Below are positions 1 to 8,196 of a stretch of 64,000 nucleotides of DNA, piece after piece. This DNA is from an uncultured Collinsella sp. (GTDB lineage: Bacteria; Actinomycetota; Coriobacteriia; Coriobacteriales; Coriobacteriaceae). The stretch is from contig UQXP01000002.1 of NCBI GenBank assembly GCA_900545055.1, forward strand, positions 1-64,000. The letters are read 5' to 3'. The position numbers were made by a program, and so were the translations under genes. A model generated the notes under the pieces. The model was not told where the DNA came from and did no database searches. It saw only the letters and a list, made by a program, of their open reading frames with translations. How positions within the stretch are numbered: position 1 is the stretch's first letter; every line of letters starts with the position of its first letter.

Positions 1-53
1 GCATGGCCACCGGACCCATCGAAACACATCTCCACCGTTCCTTCAACTGGGAA

Positions 54-93
54 AACGCCGCCCCCGGGTCCCGGATGGGACCTCGGGGGCGTT
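54..93 (-). terminator. GC-rich hairpin, possible terminator
   Basis: Two arms (about 54-72 and 77-93) pair around a GGAT loop with one bulged base. Read on the minus strand the hairpin is followed by a short TTTT. It may be a second terminator behind the EIIA gene or serve a plus-strand gene ending before the window. The rest of 1-159 shows no gene. Confidence 0.35.
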
Positions 94-159
94 CGGCTAG
101 CTGCGGGAATGGCCTATTTGCTCAATGTGTTCGGCTGAGATCGGAAATCAACCGTTTTT

Positions 160-199
160 CAAACGAAAAGCGCCCGCGGCCAAATGGTCGCGGGCGCTT
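160..199 (-). terminator. intrinsic terminator of the EIIA gene
   Basis: Arms 168-181 and 186-199 form a 14-bp stem with one wobble pair around an AAAT loop. On the minus strand the stem is followed by TTTTCGTTTG. It lies 38 bases beyond the EIIA stop codon. Confidence 0.8.
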
Positions 200-236
200 G
201 ACGAGGTGCCTTTTGGCTGTGTGGCGTGGGGCCTGG

Positions 237-800
237 CTACTTGGTCTTGGCAACCAGCAGCGGGTCGCCAAGCTTGACGAGCGGGTTGCCGCCGATAAGC
301 GTTCCAGACTCGCCGACATGGTCGATGCTCTTAAGACGATCGAGCTCGGAGACGATGACGGTCACGATGTCCTCGTGACCAGCGGCCTTAATGGCCTCGC
401 GGTCGAAGCTGATGAGCGGCTGGCCTGCCTTGACCACATCGCCCATCTCGACAAAGCGGGCAAAACCCTTGCCGTTCATTTCCACGGTGCCCAGGCCAAC
501 ATGGATGAACACGCGCAGGCCGTCCTCGGTGATCATGCCGATGGAGTGGTTGGTGACAGTGGTGGCACCGATGCGGCCGTTGGCGGGCGCATAGATGGTG
601 CCGGTAATGGGCTCGATGCCATAGCCCTGGCCAAGCATGCCCGAGGCGATCGTCTCGTCGGGAACCTCGTCCAGGTTGACGAGCACGCCGTTGACGGGGG
701 CATAGATGACGCCTTCGCGGGTAGCGAAGCTTGCTGCGGGCGGAACGGACGCCTCGCCGGTCGAGGTGAAGGTGGACTTAAGCGAATCGAGCAGACCCAT
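237..800 (-). CDS. crr: PTS glucose-type EIIA protein
   Basis: Soluble phosphocarrier of the phosphotransferase system, accepting phosphate from HPr and passing it to an EIIB domain. The 187-residue product has the EIIA(Glc) fold signatures: TNHSIGM (His85) and FIHVGLGTVE (His100, the expected phosphorylated histidine), and GHEDIVTVIV near the end. The start at 800 is preferred over an upstream in-frame ATG because GGAGG lies six bases before it and EIIA(Glc) proteins begin about here. No EIIB or EIIC is adjacent; the only other PTS gene in the window is the EIIC at 37.3 kb. Family assignment is firm; sugar specificity and any signalling role are unknown. The symbol is by homology. Confidence 0.88.
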   Translation of the reverse strand: MGLLDSLKSTFTSTGEASVPPAASFATREGVIYAPVNGVLVNLDEVPDETIASGMLGQGYGIEPITGTIYAPANGRIGATTVTNHSIGMITEDGLRVFIHVGLGTVEMNGKGFARFVEMGDVVKAGQPLISFDREAIKAAGHEDIVTVIVSELDRLKSIDHVGESGTLIGGNPLVKLGDPLLVAKTK

Positions 801-846
801 AGTTGCCTCCAACTTAAATAGGCGCATATCGCGCGTTTGGTTTGCC

Positions 847-864
847 GGAAACGTTTCACATGTG
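847..864. promoter_or_regulatory. LacI/CcpA-like operator candidate
   Basis: A near-palindrome GGAAACGTTTCA (847-858) runs into CACATGTG (857-864), about 50 bases upstream of the EIIA start. It fits the TGAAA-CG-TTTC pattern of LacI-family and cre operators. On the minus strand TTGACC (rc of 877-882) lies 17-18 bases upstream, so the box would cover the -10 region. Only sequence resemblance supports this. Confidence 0.3.
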
Positions 865-1043
865 TTTCGCGGCTTGGTCAACGCCCCTATTCTACGCTGC
901 TCAACGATACCTCTGAACTGGGATTATGTGATATATCAGTTGAAGGGAAACTTATTGCCGGAGTGTTTCTGTGCCACGGGTTCAAGTGGGGTACGCTTGA
1001 AGGCGAAAAACAAGGGCGCATAATTTGCGCGAAGGGAGCACAT

Positions 1044-1943
1044 ATGATTGTCGAGAACCATGCGCTGTGGGGCGAGGAGCCGACCGAGGAATATCCGGCG
1101 ACGTTTACGTATTTGGGTGCCGAGCCGCTGCCCGATAAACCGAATGGCCGCCGCCCTGCCGTGATTATCTGTGGCGGAGGTGCGTTTACGCATATCGCTC
1201 CGCATGAGCAGGATCCTGTGGCGTTTGCGTTTTTGGATCACGGTTACCAGGCCTTTGTGCTCAACTATGTCACGAGTTCTACGGGTGACGTGAGCTTTCC
1301 GCACCCCCAGGCAGATCTTGCCAAGATGGTCGCCACGGTGCGCGCCAACGCCGACGAGTGGCATGTCGATCCTAAGCGCGTGTGCGTCGTGGGATTCTCG
1401 GCGGGCGGCATGATCTGCGCCTCGCTGGCAACGCAGTGGAAGACCGGCCCCTTCGCGGCACTTGCCGGGGCACGTCCGGACGACATTCGTCCCGATGCCG
1501 TGGTGCTGGGTTATCCATTGCTCGACTTTGCCTATGTGCGCGACATGCAGACGCGCGATCCGCGCATTGACTTGCGTGTGCCCAAGACGGGCGGCAAGAC
1601 GGGGCGCGATCTGCTCAACGACTACCTGTCGATGGTGACGGGCGGCGAGGCAACTGACGAGCATCTGGCCGACATCTGCCCCACCACGCATGTTTCGCGT
1701 CAGATGCCACCGACCTTTGTGTGGGGCGTGTCCGACGACAAGACGGCGCCGATCGCGCAGGTCTATCCGTTTGCCCAACGCATGGCGGAGGAGGGCGTCG
1801 CTTGCGAGATGCACGTCTTTGACCAGGGCGGTCACGGCCTTTCGCTCGGCAACGCCAACACCGCGGTCGACAACGAGGACAAGCAGGTTTCCGTCCGTCC
1901 CTGGATCCGCCTGGCCTTCCGCTTCCTCGAGCGCCATCTGTAA
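1044..1943 (+). CDS. alpha/beta hydrolase, acetyl-esterase-like
   Basis: The 299-residue product is an alpha/beta-hydrolase of the BD-FAE/hormone-sensitive-lipase-like esterase group. It has CGGGAF near the N terminus (oxyanion region, HGG-like), the nucleophile elbow GFSAGG (GxSxG), an acid region around WGVSDDKTAP and a late histidine in GGHGLSLGN. No signal peptide is evident, so it is probably cytoplasmic, hydrolysing small acyl esters, perhaps acetylated sugars. The ATG at 1044 follows GGGAG; longer upstream reading would run through the divergent promoter region. It stands alone, divergent from the EIIA gene and followed by a palindromic repeat. The substrate cannot be read from sequence. 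Confidence 0.8.
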   Translation: MIVENHALWGEEPTEEYPATFTYLGAEPLPDKPNGRRPAVIICGGGAFTHIAPHEQDPVAFAFLDHGYQAFVLNYVTSSTGDVSFPHPQADLAKMVATVRANADEWHVDPKRVCVVGFSAGGMICASLATQWKTGPFAALAGARPDDIRPDAVVLGYPLLDFAYVRDMQTRDPRIDLRVPKTGGKTGRDLLNDYLSMVTGGEATDEHLADICPTTHVSRQMPPTFVWGVSDDKTAPIAQVYPFAQRMAEEGVACEMHVFDQGGHGLSLGNANTAVDNEDKQVSVRPWIRLAFRFLERHL

Positions 1944-1970
1944 GAGTCCCGGCATCCAAGCCCTTCAATA

Positions 1971-2038
1971 ACTTGCGGTGAAATAGTTCCTATCTGGGGC
2001 ATCAACCAGCCCATCCAGGAACTATTCCACCGCAACTT
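1971..2038. repeat. 67-bp palindromic repeat, family B copy 1
   Basis: Arms TTGCGGTGAAATAGTTCCT (1973-1991) and its near-perfect complement at 2019-2037 enclose a 27-base loop that can pair further. The same arms occur at 6109-6175. It lies just after the hydrolase gene and may act as its terminator, although no T-run follows. Confidence 0.8.
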
Positions 2039-2057
2039 CGTTTTTGATGCCCCGTCC

Positions 2058-2262
2058 GGAAACTGCGCCCCAGTTTTGCCTTTCAAGGTGGGACGCAGTT
2101 TCCCATAGGGCCTCGACTGGGAAAGCGCGTCCCGTTTCGAGCGGGGATTCCGGGATGCATTTTCCGTAAGAGGCCTGTTTGGGAAACCATATCCCGTTTC
2201 GAGCCGGAATTCTGGGATGTAGTTTCCCCGAGAGGCCTCATCGGGAAACTATGGCCCTGAAC
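2058..2262. repeat. 62-bp-period palindrome array, family A array 1
   Basis: Three 46-47 bp imperfect palindromes start at 2058, 2119 and 2182, followed by a half unit at about 2244. Each opens with GGAAA(C/G) and closes with (A/C)TTTCC and has an inner CCC/GGG pair. The linkers carry AGGCCT or GGGCCT. Matching arrays lie at 12884-13053 and 63560-63667. No coding potential is seen here. Confidence 0.85.
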
Positions 2263-2296
2263 TCTCCTGCCTGTCCCCATTGCGCCAATTTGCTGA

Positions 2297-2326
2297 TTGA
2301 ACATCGTTGTGTGTTCGCGCTATCAT
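2297..2326 (+). promoter_or_regulatory. feoAB promoter candidate
   Basis: TTGAAC (2297-2302) and TATCAT (2321-2326) are separated by 18 bases. The predicted start near 2333 leaves an 80-base leader before the GTG start. Confidence 0.5.
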
Positions 2327-2337
2327 GCATGGTTAAA

Positions 2338-2368
2338 TTGGTTAGCCGTGGCAAACGGTTAGCCAAGG
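2338..2368. promoter_or_regulatory. tandem GGTTAGCC boxes, DtxR/IdeR-like candidate
   Basis: GGTTAGCC occurs twice (2340-2347 and 2357-2364), 17 bases apart, directly after the predicted transcription start of feoAB. The motif resembles the core of DtxR/IdeR iron boxes of Actinobacteria (TTAGGTTAGCCTAACC). Iron repression of an iron transporter would be sensible, but no regulator gene is in the window. Confidence 0.35.
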
Positions 2369-2415
2369 TGAACATAAATGCAACGCCCTGTGGGCGCCGG
2401 GGGAGGAACACGGAC

Positions 2416-4776
2416 GTGAAGCTCGATACGCTCGAGATTGGAAAGGACGCCGTTGTCGCATCGGTGGCATCGGACGATCAGGCACTCCGACAGCATATTT
2501 TGGACATGGGTCTAACGCCGGGCACCGAAGTCACCATGATGAAGTACGCCCCCATGGGCGACCCGCTCGAGATCCGCCTGCGTGGCTACGAGCTGACACT
2601 GCGCAAGGACGATGCCGCTCGCATCGAGCTCGTGGGTATTCACGACACCGATACGGGTCCGCGCGCTAACGCCGCAATCGGCACGACGGAGCATCCGGCC
2701 CTGGGCGAGGGGACGTATTCGCCCCGTGCGGCAAAGACGGCCGTGCCCGAGGGCGCGCCGCTGCACTTTGCCCTCGCCGGCAACCAAAACTGCGGCAAGA
2801 CCACGTTATTCAACCAACTGACGGGCTCCAACCAGCATGTCGGTAACTTTCCCGGCGTGACGGTCGACCGCAAAGATGGCACCATCCGTAACCATCCCGA
2901 GGCGAGCGTTACCGACCTGCCCGGCATTTACTCCCTGTCGCCGTACACAGGCGAGGAGGTCGTGAGCCGTCAGTTCATCCTCGACGAGCGCCCGGACGCC
3001 ATCATCGACATCATTGACGCTACCAACATCGAGCGTAACCTGTACCTGACACTGCAGCTCATGGAGCTTGACCGTCCTATGGTCATCGCGCTCAACATGA
3101 TGGACGAGGTGACCGCCAACGGCGGCGCCGTAGACGTCAACTTGCTCGAGAGCCTGTTGGGCGTGCCCGTTGTCCCCATTAGCGCTGCCCGCAACGAGGG
3201 CATCGGCGAGCTGGTGGACCACGCCCTGCACGTGGCGCGGTTCCGCGAGCGCCCTGGTCGCCTGGACTTTTGCGCGCCCGACGGTCCGGACGGCGGTGCG
3301 CTGCATCGCTGCATCCACGGTATTGCTAACCTGATCGAGGACCATGCCGTGACGGCGCACATCCCGGTGCGCTTTGCGGCGACCAAGCTGGTCGAGGGCG
3401 ATGAGCTGGTAACCGAGGCGCTTCACCTGGATCGCAATGAGCTCGACGCTATCGAGCACATCATCACCCAGATGGAGGGCGAGGCCGGCACCGACCGCCT
3501 ATCTGCGCTGGCCGATATGCGTTTTAGCTTTATCGGCGACGTGTGCGGGCGTTGCGTCGTCAAGCCGCACGAGAGCCGCGAGCACGTGCGCTCCGTCAAG
3601 ATTGACCGCATCCTGACAGGTCGTTACACAGCCATTCCGGCGTTTCTGGTGATCATGGGCCTCGTCTTTTGGCTGACGTTTGGCGTGATCGGCGCGGCGT
3701 TGCAGGGACTCATGGAGGACGGTATCGCTGCCATCATCGCCTCGGCCGATGCGGGCCTCAAGGCGTTCGGTACCAACGACGTGGTGCGCTCGCTGGCTGT
3801 CGACGGCGTACTTACGGGCGTGGGCAGTGTGCTGACCTTCCTGCCGATTATCGTCGTGCTCTTTTTGTTCCTCTCCATTCTGGAAGACTCCGGATACATG
3901 GCGCGCGTGGCCTTTGTCATGGATAAGGTGTTGCGTCGCTTTGGCCTGTCGGGCCGCAGTTTCGTGCCCATGCTCGTCGGTTTTGGCTGCACCGTGCCGG
4001 CTATCATGTCGACCCGTACGCTCCCATCCGAGCACGACCGCAAGATGACGGTCATGCTCACGCCGTTTATGAGCTGCTCAGCCAAGCTGCCGGTTTACGG
4101 CTTGCTGTGCGGGGCGTTTTTCCCGCAGGCGACGGTTCCCGCCATGGTCTCGCTCTATCTGATCGGTATCGTGGTCGGCTGCATCGCGGCTTTGGTGCTC
4201 AACCGCACGGCATTTAAGGGCGACCCGGTGCCGTTTATCATGGAGCTCCCCAATTACCGCCTGCCGAGCGTCAAGACGACGGTGATGCTGGCATGGGATA
4301 AGGCCAAGGACTTCATCACCAAGGCCTTTACCATTATCTTTGCCGCGACCGTGGTCATCTGGTTCCTTCAGACGTTCGACATCCGCTTTAACGTGGTCGC
4401 CGACCAGTCGCAAAGCCTGCTTGCCGGTCTGGGTAGCATCATCGCGCCGGTGTTGGCCCCGCTCGGCTTTGGCGACTGGCGCGCCTCGACGGCGCTCGTC
4501 ACGGGGCTCATTGCCAAGGAGAGCGTCATCTCGACGCTCACGGTGCTTTTGGGCGCAACGTCGCCCGCGGCGCTGTCGACCATGTTTTCGCCGTTTACCG
4601 CCTACGTGTTCTTGGTCTTTACGTTGCTGTACCCGCCTTGTGTGGCGGCAATCGGCGCCGTCAAGAGCGAGTTGGGCGCGCGCTATGCCGTGGCTGTATT
4701 CGCGTTTCAGGTCGCCGTTGCCTGGATTGTGGCGTTTGTCGTGCATTCGGCGGGCATATTGCTGGGGTTGGCTTAG
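2416..4776 (+). CDS. feoB: fused FeoA-FeoB ferrous iron transporter
   Basis: Inner-membrane Fe(II) uptake protein, 786 residues. Residues about 1-74 are a FeoA (SH3-like) domain, followed by a linker and the FeoB G domain with G1 GNQNCGKTT (about 122), G3 DLPG and G4 NMMDE, then the membrane part with two Gate motifs (PMLVGFGCTVPAIMSTRT and a later repeat) and FeoB core helices. A GTG start at 2416 is chosen because GGGAGGAAC sits about eight bases upstream and the FeoA domain starts immediately; upstream in-frame codons run through the promoter. FeoA and FeoB are separate genes in Escherichia coli; fusions are known in other anaerobes. Confidence 0.95.
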   Translation: MKLDTLEIGKDAVVASVASDDQALRQHILDMGLTPGTEVTMMKYAPMGDPLEIRLRGYELTLRKDDAARIELVGIHDTDTGPRANAAIGTTEHPALGEGTYSPRAAKTAVPEGAPLHFALAGNQNCGKTTLFNQLTGSNQHVGNFPGVTVDRKDGTIRNHPEASVTDLPGIYSLSPYTGEEVVSRQFILDERPDAIIDIIDATNIERNLYLTLQLMELDRPMVIALNMMDEVTANGGAVDVNLLESLLGVPVVPISAARNEGIGELVDHALHVARFRERPGRLDFCAPDGPDGGALHRCIHGIANLIEDHAVTAHIPVRFAATKLVEGDELVTEALHLDRNELDAIEHIITQMEGEAGTDRLSALADMRFSFIGDVCGRCVVKPHESREHVRSVKIDRILTGRYTAIPAFLVIMGLVFWLTFGVIGAALQGLMEDGIAAIIASADAGLKAFGTNDVVRSLAVDGVLTGVGSVLTFLPIIVVLFLFLSILEDSGYMARVAFVMDKVLRRFGLSGRSFVPMLVGFGCTVPAIMSTRTLPSEHDRKMTVMLTPFMSCSAKLPVYGLLCGAFFPQATVPAMVSLYLIGIVVGCIAALVLNRTAFKGDPVPFIMELPNYRLPSVKTTVMLAWDKAKDFITKAFTIIFAATVVIWFLQTFDIRFNVVADQSQSLLAGLGSIIAPVLAPLGFGDWRASTALVTGLIAKESVISTLTVLLGATSPAALSTMFSPFTAYVFLVFTLLYPPCVAAIGAVKSELGARYAVAVFAFQVAVAWIVAFVVHSAGILLGLA

Positions 4777-4816
4777 TTATTTATTGACGGCGTAACCTCT
4801 GTGTATCGAATTGTTT

Positions 4817-4851
4817 CGGTCCCGTGTCCGTTACTGACGGATGCGGGACCG
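4817..4851 (+). terminator. terminator-like hairpin after feoAB
   Basis: CGGTCCCG (4817-4824) pairs with CGGGACCG (4844-4851), with an inner TCCGT/ACGGA stem. Only a weak T-run follows, and the next gene's -10 box begins seven bases later. Confidence 0.55.
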
Positions 4852-4863
4852 TTGCTATATAAT
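4834..4863 (+). promoter_or_regulatory. promoter of the SotB-like gene
   Basis: A perfect TATAAT (4858-4863) lies 34 bases before the start codon. The best -35, CTGACG (4834-4839, spacer 18), falls inside the upstream hairpin, so terminator and promoter overlap. Confidence 0.5.
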
Positions 4864-4896
4864 CGCCTCCGCTCAAAATGATTGGAGATGTTATAT

Positions 4897-6093
4897 ATGA
4901 GTCAGGCAAGGCAAGACGGCATCACGCTCAGGCAGTGGCTCCCGCTTATCGGGCTCACCTGCTGTGCGTTCGTGTTCAACACGTCGGAGTTTATGCCCAT
5001 CGGCCTTTTGACTGATATCGCCGCGTCGTTCTCGCTCACCGAGGCCCAGGCGGGCATCATGATCTCGGTCTATGCCTGGGGCGTCATGCTGCTGTCGTTG
5101 CCGCTCATGATGTTCGCTTCGCGTTTCGAGTTTAAGCGGATGCTGCTGGGCGTGCTTGCCGTGTTCTCGCTCGGTCAGTTCCTGTCCGCTGTGGCGCCGA
5201 CCTATCCCATCCTGGTCTGCGCGCGCCTGGTGGTCGCTTGCGCACATGCCGTGTTCTGGTCAGTCGCCTCGATTATGGCCTCGCGCCTGGTCGACACTCG
5301 CCACGGCGCGCTCGCCATCAGCATGATCGCTACGGGCTCGTCCATCGCGCAGATCTTTGGCCTGCCCCTCGGTCGCGCCATTGGCCTGGCCGTGGGCTGG
5401 CGTATGACGTTTGCCGTGGTCGGAGCGCTGTCTGCTGTCGCGGTCGTCTACCAGGCAACGGTGTTCCCGGCCATGCCGGCGGGTGAGCGCTTTACCGTCA
5501 AACAGCTGCCCGAGCTGCTCAAGAACCCGCTCCTCATCGCGCTCTACGCAGTCACGGTCTTCATGGCGACCGGCTATTACGCAAGCTACAGCTATATCGA
5601 GCCTTTCCTGGCTCAGGTCGCCCATGTCGACGCAAGCGCTATCACCATGACGCTGACGGCGTTCGGCTGTTCCGGTCTGCTCGGAAGCTGGCTGTTCGGC
5701 CGCCTGTTCGATGGGCATCGCTTCCCGTTCTTGGCTATCACGCTCTCCGGCGTGCCGGTGGCCCTGCTGCTCATGGGGCCGGCCGCATCGTCGCTCGTGA
5801 CAGTGCTTGCCGTCTGCGCACTGTGGGGTTGCTGCGCCACGGCCTTTAACGTGGCATTTCAGGCCGAGCTCATCAAGCACACGTCGGCAGATTCATCGGC
5901 CGTCGCCATGTCGATCTTCTCGGGCCTGTTTAACCTCGGTATTGGCACGGGTACCGCGATCGGCGGCGCCGTGGTTTCGGGTCCCGGTATCGCCTGGATC
6001 GGCTGCGCGGGTGGCGCAATCGCCGCCGTGGGCGTCATCCTCGCTATCACAGTGATGTTCCCGGCCATACGCCGCGCAAAGCCTGTCGCCTAA
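4897..6093 (+). CDS. MFS sugar efflux transporter, SotB-like
   Basis: The 398-residue product is a twelve-helix major facilitator protein. It resembles Escherichia coli SotB/YdeA closely along its length: FNTSEFMPIGLLTDIA in helix 1, YAWGVMLLSLPLM, ACAHAVFWSV in helix 4, IATGSSIAQIFGLPLGR, YIEPF and a late FSGLFNLGIG. SotB exports arabinose, lactose and similar sugars or IPTG in E. coli; the substrate here is inferred only. Start chosen at 4897 because GGAG lies nine bases upstream; an ATG at 4888 sits too close to it. The gene is monocistronic, ending in a palindromic repeat. Confidence 0.85.
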   Translation: MSQARQDGITLRQWLPLIGLTCCAFVFNTSEFMPIGLLTDIAASFSLTEAQAGIMISVYAWGVMLLSLPLMMFASRFEFKRMLLGVLAVFSLGQFLSAVAPTYPILVCARLVVACAHAVFWSVASIMASRLVDTRHGALAISMIATGSSIAQIFGLPLGRAIGLAVGWRMTFAVVGALSAVAVVYQATVFPAMPAGERFTVKQLPELLKNPLLIALYAVTVFMATGYYASYSYIEPFLAQVAHVDASAITMTLTAFGCSGLLGSWLFGRLFDGHRFPFLAITLSGVPVALLLMGPAASSLVTVLAVCALWGCCATAFNVAFQAELIKHTSADSSAVAMSIFSGLFNLGIGTGTAIGGAVVSGPGIAWIGCAGGAIAAVGVILAITVMFPAIRRAKPVA

Positions 6094-6108
6094 TCACGTT
6101 CCCTCATC

Positions 6109-6175
6109 AGTTGCGGTGGAATAGTTCCTGTTTAAGGCCTCTGAAGGCCCAAGCAGGAACTATTCCACCGCAACT
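6109..6175. repeat. 67-bp palindromic repeat, family B copy 2
   Basis: Arms 6109-6130 and 6154-6175 are perfectly complementary over 22 bases (AGTTGCGGTGGAATAGTTCC plus two). An inner AGGCCT/AGGCCC segment allows further pairing. It matches the repeat at 1971-2038 in the arms but not in the loop. Both copies lie just after a stop codon. Confidence 0.85.
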
Positions 6176-6246
6176 TATTTTGGGGAAGAGGATACAAGCT
6201 GGGCATACAATGGATGTCGTTGTGTTGAGCTTACCGGGAGGTTGCT

Positions 6247-7623
6247 ATGTGGGCATACGAGACGACGTTCTATCAGATCTATCCGCTGGGCTTTTGCGGA
6301 GCTCCGCGCGAAAACGCCGCCCCCGTTGCCGAGGATGAGCTCGCCCAGGCTGCCAACGCCACAGCTAGCTCCGATGCCCCCATTATGAAAATCGCCCAAT
6401 GGGCCGACTACCTGCAGGAACTCGGTATTGGAGCTGTGCTCATTAACCCGCCGCTCGAATCCGACAGCCATGGCTACGACACGCGCAGCCTGCGCCATAT
6501 AGACCGTCGCCTGGGCGGGGATGCCGACTTTGCCGCCGTATGCGACACGCTGCACGCCCATGGCATCCGCGTGGTGCTCGATGCCGTCTTCAACCACGTC
6601 GGCCGCGGTTTTTGGGCCTTCCGCGATGTGCAGGAGCGCAAGTGGGACTCGCCGTACAAGGACTGGTTCCACATTAGCTTTGACGGCGATTCCTGCTATG
6701 GCGATGGCTTTTGGTACGAGGGCTGGGAAGGCCATTTTGAGCTTGTGAAGCTCAACCTGCAAAATCCCGCTGTGGTCGATTACCTGCTCGAGTCCGTGCG
6801 CCGCTGGGCCGAGGTCTTTGGCGTCGACGGCCTGCGCCTGGACGTTGCCTATATGCTCGACCGCGACTTTATGCGCCGCCTGCACGTCTTTACCCGTGAG
6901 CTCAAGCCCGACTTTGTGCTGATCGGCGAGACGCTCCACGGCGACTACAACCAAATCGTCAACGACGAGATGCTCGACTCCTGCACCAACTACGAGTGCT
7001 ACAAGGGCCTGTACTCCAGCTTTAACTCGGTCAACATGTTCGAGATCGCCCATTCGCTGCACCGCCAGTTTGGCGGCGATCCGTGGTGCATCTACCGCGG
7101 CAAACATCTGCTGTCGTTTGTCGACAACCACGATGTGCCGCGCCTGGCAAGTATCCTCACCGACAAGTCGTGTCTGCGTCCCGCCTACGGCATGCTCTTT
7201 GGCATGCCGGGCATCCCGTGCGTCTACTATGGCAGCGAGTGGGGAATTGCCGGCGAAAAGGGTGGCCCCGATGGCGACTGGGCGCTGCGACCTGCGCTCA
7301 ATGAGCCTGCGCCCAACGAGCTGACGGCGTTCATCACGCAGCTTGCGCACCTTCGCTCGGCCGACGACGCGGCTGCCCGTGCTCTCAACTACGGTGCCTA
7401 TCGCAACGTGGTGATCCAGAACAAGCAGCTGCTGTTCGAGCGCGCCTGTGACGGCGCGACGGTACTCGTGGCGGTGAATGCCGTGGGTGAGCCTTACACC
7501 TTTGGCGCCGGCGAGCTCAACGGGTCCTTCGTCGACCTGCTTGCCGACGATGCGCCCACGGTCGAGCTGACGGGCACCCTTGAGCTTGCGCCCTATGAGG
7601 TTCGTTATCTGCTGAGGGCCTAG
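6247..7623 (+). CDS. GH13 alpha-amylase-family glycoside hydrolase
   Basis: Acts on alpha-glucosidic bonds of malto-oligosaccharides or related glucans. The 458-residue product has the GH13 (beta/alpha)8 signatures in order: DAVFNHVG (region I), DGLRLDVAYML with nucleophile Asp199, LIGETLHG with acid/base Glu228, and FVDNHDVPRL with Asp296. The N terminus WAYETTFYQIYPLGF is typical of cytoplasmic cyclomaltodextrinase/neopullulanase-type enzymes, and no signal peptide is present. GGGAGG precedes the ATG. The next gene starts three bases after its stop, so the two are probably cotranscribed. Exact substrate is not determinable. Confidence 0.9.
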   Translation: MWAYETTFYQIYPLGFCGAPRENAAPVAEDELAQAANATASSDAPIMKIAQWADYLQELGIGAVLINPPLESDSHGYDTRSLRHIDRRLGGDADFAAVCDTLHAHGIRVVLDAVFNHVGRGFWAFRDVQERKWDSPYKDWFHISFDGDSCYGDGFWYEGWEGHFELVKLNLQNPAVVDYLLESVRRWAEVFGVDGLRLDVAYMLDRDFMRRLHVFTRELKPDFVLIGETLHGDYNQIVNDEMLDSCTNYECYKGLYSSFNSVNMFEIAHSLHRQFGGDPWCIYRGKHLLSFVDNHDVPRLASILTDKSCLRPAYGMLFGMPGIPCVYYGSEWGIAGEKGGPDGDWALRPALNEPAPNELTAFITQLAHLRSADDAAARALNYGAYRNVVIQNKQLLFERACDGATVLVAVNAVGEPYTFGAGELNGSFVDLLADDAPTVELTGTLELAPYEVRYLLRA

Positions 7624-7626
7624 GCC

Positions 7627-8196
7627 ATGGCTGCGTCCGACGAGGGCTATCAACATATTGAGCATGGGTTTGAGCCCGTGTTCGACCAGCGCTCGCGCGT
7701 TTTGGTGCTCGGATCGTTTCCCTCGGTGCTTTCGCGCGCCAATGCCTTTTATTACGGCAACCCTCAGAATCGCTTTTGGCGTGTGATGGCCACGTGCCTT
7801 GGTGCGCCCGTGCCGCCCAACGAGGGAGACTCTTTGGCGAGCGGCGAGCCCGTGACGCTTGACGCCTCGATTGCCGCCAAGCGGGCTATGCTGCTGAACG
7901 GCGGCGTGGCCCTGTGGGACGTGATCGAGAGCTGCGACATTAAGGGCTCGAGCGATGCGAGCATTCGTAACGTTGTGCCGGCACATATCGAGCGCATTAC
8001 CGGCGCAGCTCCCATTGAGCAGGTGATATGCAACGGTGGTACAGCTGGCCGGCTCTACAAGCGCTATCTACAAGAGCGCACCGGGCTGCCGGCCATCGTT
8101 CTGCCGTCGACAAGTCCCGCCAATGCGGCGTGGCGTCTGGAACGCCTTGTCGAGCGCTGGAGTGAAGCCGTTGATTGGCAGGCTTTTTCGATTTAG
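7627..8196 (+). CDS. hypoxanthine/uracil-DNA glycosylase (family 6)
   Basis: The 189-residue product belongs to the uracil-DNA glycosylase superfamily, closest to hypoxanthine-DNA glycosylases, which excise deoxyinosine formed by adenine deamination. Supporting motifs are VLVLGSFPSVLSR (motif 1, GSFPS), YYGNPQNRFW and the late LPSTSPANA (motif 2 region). The gene directly follows the GH13 gene and is probably translated from the same transcript although unrelated in function. Its stop codon overlaps the stop of the convergent gene downstream. The family is clear; base preference is by homology. Confidence 0.85.
   Translation: MAASDEGYQHIEHGFEPVFDQRSRVLVLGSFPSVLSRANAFYYGNPQNRFWRVMATCLGAPVPPNEGDSLASGEPVTLDASIAAKRAMLLNGGVALWDVIESCDIKGSSDASIRNVVPAHIERITGAAPIEQVICNGGTAGRLYKRYLQERTGLPAIVLPSTSPANAAWRLERLVERWSEAVDWQAFSI

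Noticed and set aside
837..1043. N-terminal extension of the alpha/beta hydrolase to 837
   Set aside because: It covers the divergent promoter region, lacks a suitable ribosome-binding site, and adds residues not seen in the family.
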